Positions 60,852 to 64,000 of a stretch of 64,000 nucleotides of DNA are shown in pieces. The DNA comes from CAZOAR01 sp964577985. GTDB lineage: Bacteria > Gemmatimonadota > CAZMKB01 > CAZNLH01. How positions within the stretch are numbered: the stretch's first letter is position 1; every line of letters begins with the position of its first letter. The stretch spans positions 12,717 to 76,716 of the forward strand of contig CAZOAR010000005.1 of NCBI GenBank assembly GCA_964577985.1, read 5' to 3'. The notes below the pieces were generated by a model. The model saw only the letters and a program-made list of their open reading frames with translations, was not told the DNA's origin and ran no database searches. The translations under genes were made by a program, and so were the position numbers.

Positions 60852-61961
60852 ATGAAGATAACCCTCACCTGGCTTTTCCTCATAATGATTTTCTGCCGGT
60901 GTGGTAGTAGTGACCAGGCCGGAGCAAAGGACGATCCTATGGATACGGACACGGGTGAGACCGAGATCGCCACATTCGCAGGAGGCTGCTTCTGGTGCAT
61001 GGAGCACGGGTTCGAGGAGCTGGATGGTGTACGCGAGGTGGTCTCGGGTTACACCGGCGGCTCACTTCAGAACCCCAGCTACGAGCAAGTAGCGTCCGGC
61101 ACCACACAGCACGCCGAGGCTATCCGGATCGTGTACGATCCATCCAGGATCTCCTATTCGGAACTCCTGGACTACTTCTGGAGGCAAATCGACCCGACCG
61201 ACCCGGGAGGTCAGTTCGTCGACCGCGGGAAGCAATACAGGACTGCCATCTTCTATCACACGATAGAACAGAAGGAAATCGCGACCCGGTCGAGAAACAG
61301 GCTTGATAACTCAGGAATCTTCGACAGGCCTGTCGTTACTGAAATCGAGGAAGCGAAGGAGTTCCACCCCGCCGAGGAATATCACCAGGATTTCTGCAGG
61401 AAGAGTCCGGGGAGATACGAGAGTTACAGGTCCGGCTCGGGTAGAGATGCCTTCCTCAGCGAGACATGGGGAAGCAGCGAGAAGGGCGAAGACGTCGAAG
61501 CCGGGTCAGGCCACCAGGACATGCCTGACATGGAAGATATGAGGAAAAATATGACACCACTCGAATACAGAGTGACACAGGAAGGCGGGACCGAAAAACC
61601 ATTCGACAACCGCTACTGGAACAATAAGAGGGAAGGAATATACGTTGACGTGATATCGGGAGAACCCTTGTTCAGCTCTACAGACAAGTATGATTCGGGT
61701 TCTGGCTGGCCGAGTTTCGTGCGGCCGCTTGAACCGGAAAACCTTGTGGAACTGGAGGACAACAGGCTCTCATCCTCGAGGACCGAAGTGCGAAGCAGAC
61801 ACGGAGATTCCCACCTTGGCCACCTCTTTGCCGATGGGCCCGAGCCTACCGGACTTAGATATTGCATCAACTCCGCCGCCCTGCGCTTTGTTCCGAAGGA
61901 GGAACTGGAGAAAGAAGGCTATTCAAGGTATATGGAGCTTTTCGACAAATCGGAAAAGTGA
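60852..61961 (+). CDS. msrAB: Exported methionine sulfoxide reductase MsrA-MsrB fusion
   Basis: The 369-residue lipoprotein (lipobox-like LIMIFCRC near residue 14) joins MsrA and MsrB. The MsrA active site is ATFAGGCFWCMEHGFEEL near residue 43, followed by GGSLQNPSYEQVASGTTQHAEA and PAEEYHQDF. The MsrB domain begins MTPLEYRVTQEGGTEKPF near 236, with SGSGWPSFVRPL and the catalytic cysteine in GLRYCINSAALRF near 338. The zinc-binding CxxC of many MsrB proteins is replaced (GIYVDVISGEPLFSS), so this is a zinc-free MsrB. It repairs oxidised methionines in the envelope, with MsrA taking S- and MsrB R-sulfoxides. Confidence 0.95.
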   Translation: MKITLTWLFLIMIFCRCGSSDQAGAKDDPMDTDTGETEIATFAGGCFWCMEHGFEELDGVREVVSGYTGGSLQNPSYEQVASGTTQHAEAIRIVYDPSRISYSELLDYFWRQIDPTDPGGQFVDRGKQYRTAIFYHTIEQKEIATRSRNRLDNSGIFDRPVVTEIEEAKEFHPAEEYHQDFCRKSPGRYESYRSGSGRDAFLSETWGSSEKGEDVEAGSGHQDMPDMEDMRKNMTPLEYRVTQEGGTEKPFDNRYWNNKREGIYVDVISGEPLFSSTDKYDSGSGWPSFVRPLEPENLVELEDNRLSSSRTEVRSRHGDSHLGHLFADGPEPTGLRYCINSAALRFVPKEELEKEGYSRYMELFDKSEK

Positions 61962-62012
61962 GCTGGAGCCGGACTCACGATCTTTCGGGACGTCTTATCA
62001 TAACTGCTTTGC

Positions 62013-62042
62013 TTGACAACATGCGACGTCTCACTGTATCAT
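62013..62042 (+). promoter_or_regulatory. Promoter of the von Willebrand A-domain protein gene
   Basis: TTGACA (62013-62018) and TATCAT (62037-62042) have an 18-base spacer. The -35 is perfect and the -10 has one mismatch. Expected start near 62049. Confidence 0.7.
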
Positions 62043-62048
62043 AACGTG

Positions 62049-62214
62049 GAAATTATGCCTGTGGCCCGGGCGCCTGTATCCCTGAGAGGAACGTTGACCG
62101 TTCCCGGCCACTGAGACCCTGTGATCGCGTAATCATCGTAACAGCATGACCTGCAACCGGGTGCTGTCATCCATGTCCCGAAACCGGTCATGATACCCAG
62201 CGGGGGTGAAACTC
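62049..62214 (+). promoter_or_regulatory. Structured leader of the von Willebrand A-domain protein gene
   Basis: About 165 bases without a credible ORF. GTGGCC (62061-62066) pairs with GGCCAC (62106-62111), enclosing a GGAACG/CGTTCC hairpin (62088-62104). A second stem pairs ACAGCA (62141-62146) with TGCTGT (62162-62167). The ribosome site is GGGGGTGA before the ATG at 62215. It could be a regulatory leader, but it does not match a riboswitch I know. Confidence 0.35.
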
Positions 62215-64000
62215 ATGAGTCATCTTTTCAGCAGACGTGTCTGTCATTCAGGCATCAGTGCCGTATCGATTCTTCTCATCCTGTCAGGAACGGCCGTTGC
62301 GCGGGCAGACCTTGAGATATCGAGCACCGGAGACGGGGCAGTACAGGTCCTGGATGGCTCAACCCATGTTGCGGTTCAGCGGTTTGAGACGGGGCCGGGA
62401 AAGGTACGCGAGACATTCCTGATAGAGTCGGAGACTCTCGCCGTCATCTCGAAGATCGACCATACAACCATCTGGAATGTCAGCAGTGGAGAGCTGGTCC
62501 GCACACATCCAAGGCGCATCTACGCCTTCACTCCGGACGGACGGAAGTACATCACCTATGTGCCCGGAGAGGATGGCGGGCTCTTTGTGGAGGACGCTGA
62601 GACTTTTCAGATCATTTCCACCATTTACCAGGGGGACCGAGGCGGGCCTGTTGGGATGCGATTTTCCGCCGACGGTAGATACCTCGCCGTCCATTTCAAC
62701 TCGGAATACCCTGTGAGTGATGAGCAGTATCCCCTCCCCGAGTTCGACCACTCGGTCGACTGGGTGGAAATGTTCGATCTTGTTGCGAAGCTTGCTATCC
62801 CGGAGTTTCATGAACATAAATCGTACTTTCTCGGTGAATTCGAGGGCCCGGCATACTATCTCAGAAACAAGAAGATCTTCATTGACGGCGAACCGTGGGA
62901 CGAGGGTCTGCGGTTTATCCTGGGCGAAAAGCGCTGGGAGCCAGTCAAAGGCGAAGGGCGTGGAATCCTGAAGCCGGAGGGCTCCGTAGCAGTGTTGACC
63001 TATGATGTATACGCGACCGTCCTCGGCGCAGATACAAAACTGGGCGCGGTGTCGATCGACACTTACCAACTCTGGTCGGACAGCGACCGGGCGGGCTGCA
63101 TTATTCAGGGGAAATTCACACCTGAATCCACCGCCCCTGTCTGTTGCGCGAACTGGTGGCAGGCTATTGTTGGCACGGAACACCCCCTTTCCAACTGCGG
63201 AGGAAATCCCGGAACCCTCACTGTTCCTTACATCGACAACCTTTACACTCCCCAGCATCCCCACCCACGCTACAACTATCTCAGCGAAACACAGTATGGT
63301 TTCTATGACCGGCCGTCTCGCCTCAAGACTTACGACACTGAGAGCTGGCAGGCGGAGACGTGGCTGGGGACCGAGAAGGGCGAATGGTACAATGGTACCT
63401 TCTATATCCCTGGCGCCACCGCTGGTTTCAGATGGGGTTTTAACTGGACAGGGACCGGCAGTGTACACACCCTTAAGCCTATCACCCAGAATGTGGTGCT
63501 CACGGAGGAGGAGATGGAGGAGGCCCTTGGCCACACCTGTTTCTCGCAGGATGACTGGGATATGAAGATCGCGAAGGATACTAACCCCTGCATAGATATA
63601 CTGAAGCCTGTGACGGCGAACCCCGCCTTCGTCGGTCCCTTTACAGACCCCGACGAGATGAAAGCTGATATCCGGGTTGGACCGACCTTTACATCCCACG
63701 TGCTCGGCGGGCTGGGCGCATCAGATTTCACCGTTACGGTCGGAGGTTACGGTGCCGATGTATCGACGGCTGTCGAGAAACAGCTTTATTATGAATTGAC
63801 GATGATGCCTCCTGATAGTGTTGACGGGATTCCGAAAAACGACAAATACGACATGCAGGTCGAGGCCAGGAACGGCACGAACCTGTACAAGGACAAGGAG
63901 TCCCTCGCAGTAGAGTACACCGACGAGAGATCGGTCTCCGTTGTACTTGTGATCGACCGATCGGGAAGCATGGGCTCATACGGTTATATGGAGCCAGCCA
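62215..64000 (+). CDS. Secreted protein with von Willebrand factor A domain, truncated by the window edge
   Basis: The frame is open from the ATG at 62215 to the end (595 codons). A signal peptide (MSHLFSRRVCHSGISAVSIL and ending ARA near residue 32) is followed by a WD/YVTN-like beta-propeller region of about 200 residues (NVSSGELVRTHP, FSADGRYLAVHFN), where repeats report values of stored strings. A middle region of about 300 residues is unassigned. Near residue 580 SVVLVIDRSGSMGS is the start of a VWA domain with an intact MIDAS motif DxSxS. The rest lies outside the window, so length and possible sorting domain are unknown. Confidence 0.8.
   Translation, partial: MSHLFSRRVCHSGISAVSILLILSGTAVARADLEISSTGDGAVQVLDGSTHVAVQRFETGPGKVRETFLIESETLAVISKIDHTTIWNVSSGELVRTHPRRIYAFTPDGRKYITYVPGEDGGLFVEDAETFQIISTIYQGDRGGPVGMRFSADGRYLAVHFNSEYPVSDEQYPLPEFDHSVDWVEMFDLVAKLAIPEFHEHKSYFLGEFEGPAYYLRNKKIFIDGEPWDEGLRFILGEKRWEPVKGEGRGILKPEGSVAVLTYDVYATVLGADTKLGAVSIDTYQLWSDSDRAGCIIQGKFTPESTAPVCCANWWQAIVGTEHPLSNCGGNPGTLTVPYIDNLYTPQHPHPRYNYLSETQYGFYDRPSRLKTYDTESWQAETWLGTEKGEWYNGTFYIPGATAGFRWGFNWTGTGSVHTLKPITQNVVLTEEEMEEALGHTCFSQDDWDMKIAKDTNPCIDILKPVTANPAFVGPFTDPDEMKADIRVGPTFTSHVLGGLGASDFTVTVGGYGADVSTAVEKQLYYELTMMPPDSVDGIPKNDKYDMQVEARNGTNLYKDKESLAVEYTDERSVSVVLVIDRSGSMGSYGYMEPA

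Noticed and set aside
62049..62214. c-di-GMP or other known riboswitch
   Set aside because: Stems are present but the conserved core bases of the GEMM classes are not seen.
62359..63699. 446-codon open frame on the minus strand
   Set aside because: It is antisense to the VWA protein gene, which has a signal peptide, ribosome site and MIDAS motif. The minus frame has no recognisable domain and no ribosome site.

Overview
This is a scaffold from a Gram-negative bacterium, probably an uncultured lineage of the FCB group (Krumholzibacteriota, Eisenbacteria, Latescibacteria or Zixibacteria-like). The lineage is inferred, not proven. The reasons are large secreted enzymes ending in FlgD-like/type IX-style sorting domains (YPNPF signature), lipoproteins with clear lipoboxes, a quinol-oxidising alternative complex III, and a Tad pilus. 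The sequence carries a 100-N gap flanked by an exact 55-bp duplication, so it is a draft (metagenome-type) assembly. There are no rRNA or canonical tRNA genes and no CRISPR array.

Layout. 1-7330 (minus): a Tad/Flp pilus operon reading flp, tadV, tadE, rcpC, rcpA, tadG-like, tadZ, tadA, tadB (cut by the window edge), driven by a consensus sigma-70 promoter with a long leader. 7462-8541 (minus): a membrane site-2 protease. 8753-11910 (plus): a consensus promoter, long leader, rho, ruvX, mltG. 11952-18904 (minus): the housekeeping run ffh, rpsP, rimM, trmD, rplS, rnhB, followed directly by a secreted subtilisin-like protease. 19010-21668 (minus): kbl, a stand-alone PASTA protein, rpe. 21669-22512: non-coding, holding two copies of a palindromic dispersed repeat.

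22513-36688 (minus) is the main energy-conservation island: a c554-like cytochrome, a complete alternative complex III (actABCDEF), then a Qrc-like module (pentaheme cytochrome, molybdopterin-family subunit, FeS subunit, NrfD-type membrane subunit) with a tetraheme cytochrome. 37209-41343 (plus): an oligopeptide ABC transporter without ATPase genes. 41681-45364 (minus): a second quinol-oxidising complex, cytochrome b plus Rieske protein with two pentaheme cytochromes and a 70-residue membrane protein. Together these loci encode 29 c-type heme sites and three quinone-reactive complexes within 23 kb, with no terminal oxidase in the window. The respiratory partners must lie elsewhere.

45365-46169 is a busy intergenic region: two divergent consensus promoters, a candidate structured small RNA, a third repeat copy, and the promoter-operator of an ArsR-type regulator. 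46170-48733 (plus) is that regulator and a Zn/Cd/Pb-type P-type ATPase. From 48968 onward follow a receiver-only response regulator, an M28 peptidase, a small membrane protein, a sensor-like diguanylate cyclase, an exported thioredoxin-domain (DUF255) lipoprotein, an Ig-repeat lipoprotein, an M14 carboxypeptidase, an exported MsrA-MsrB fusion, and a secreted von Willebrand factor A protein running off the right edge. The theme of the right third is secretion, surface proteins, proteolysis of external protein and envelope redox repair, which fits the peptide transporter.
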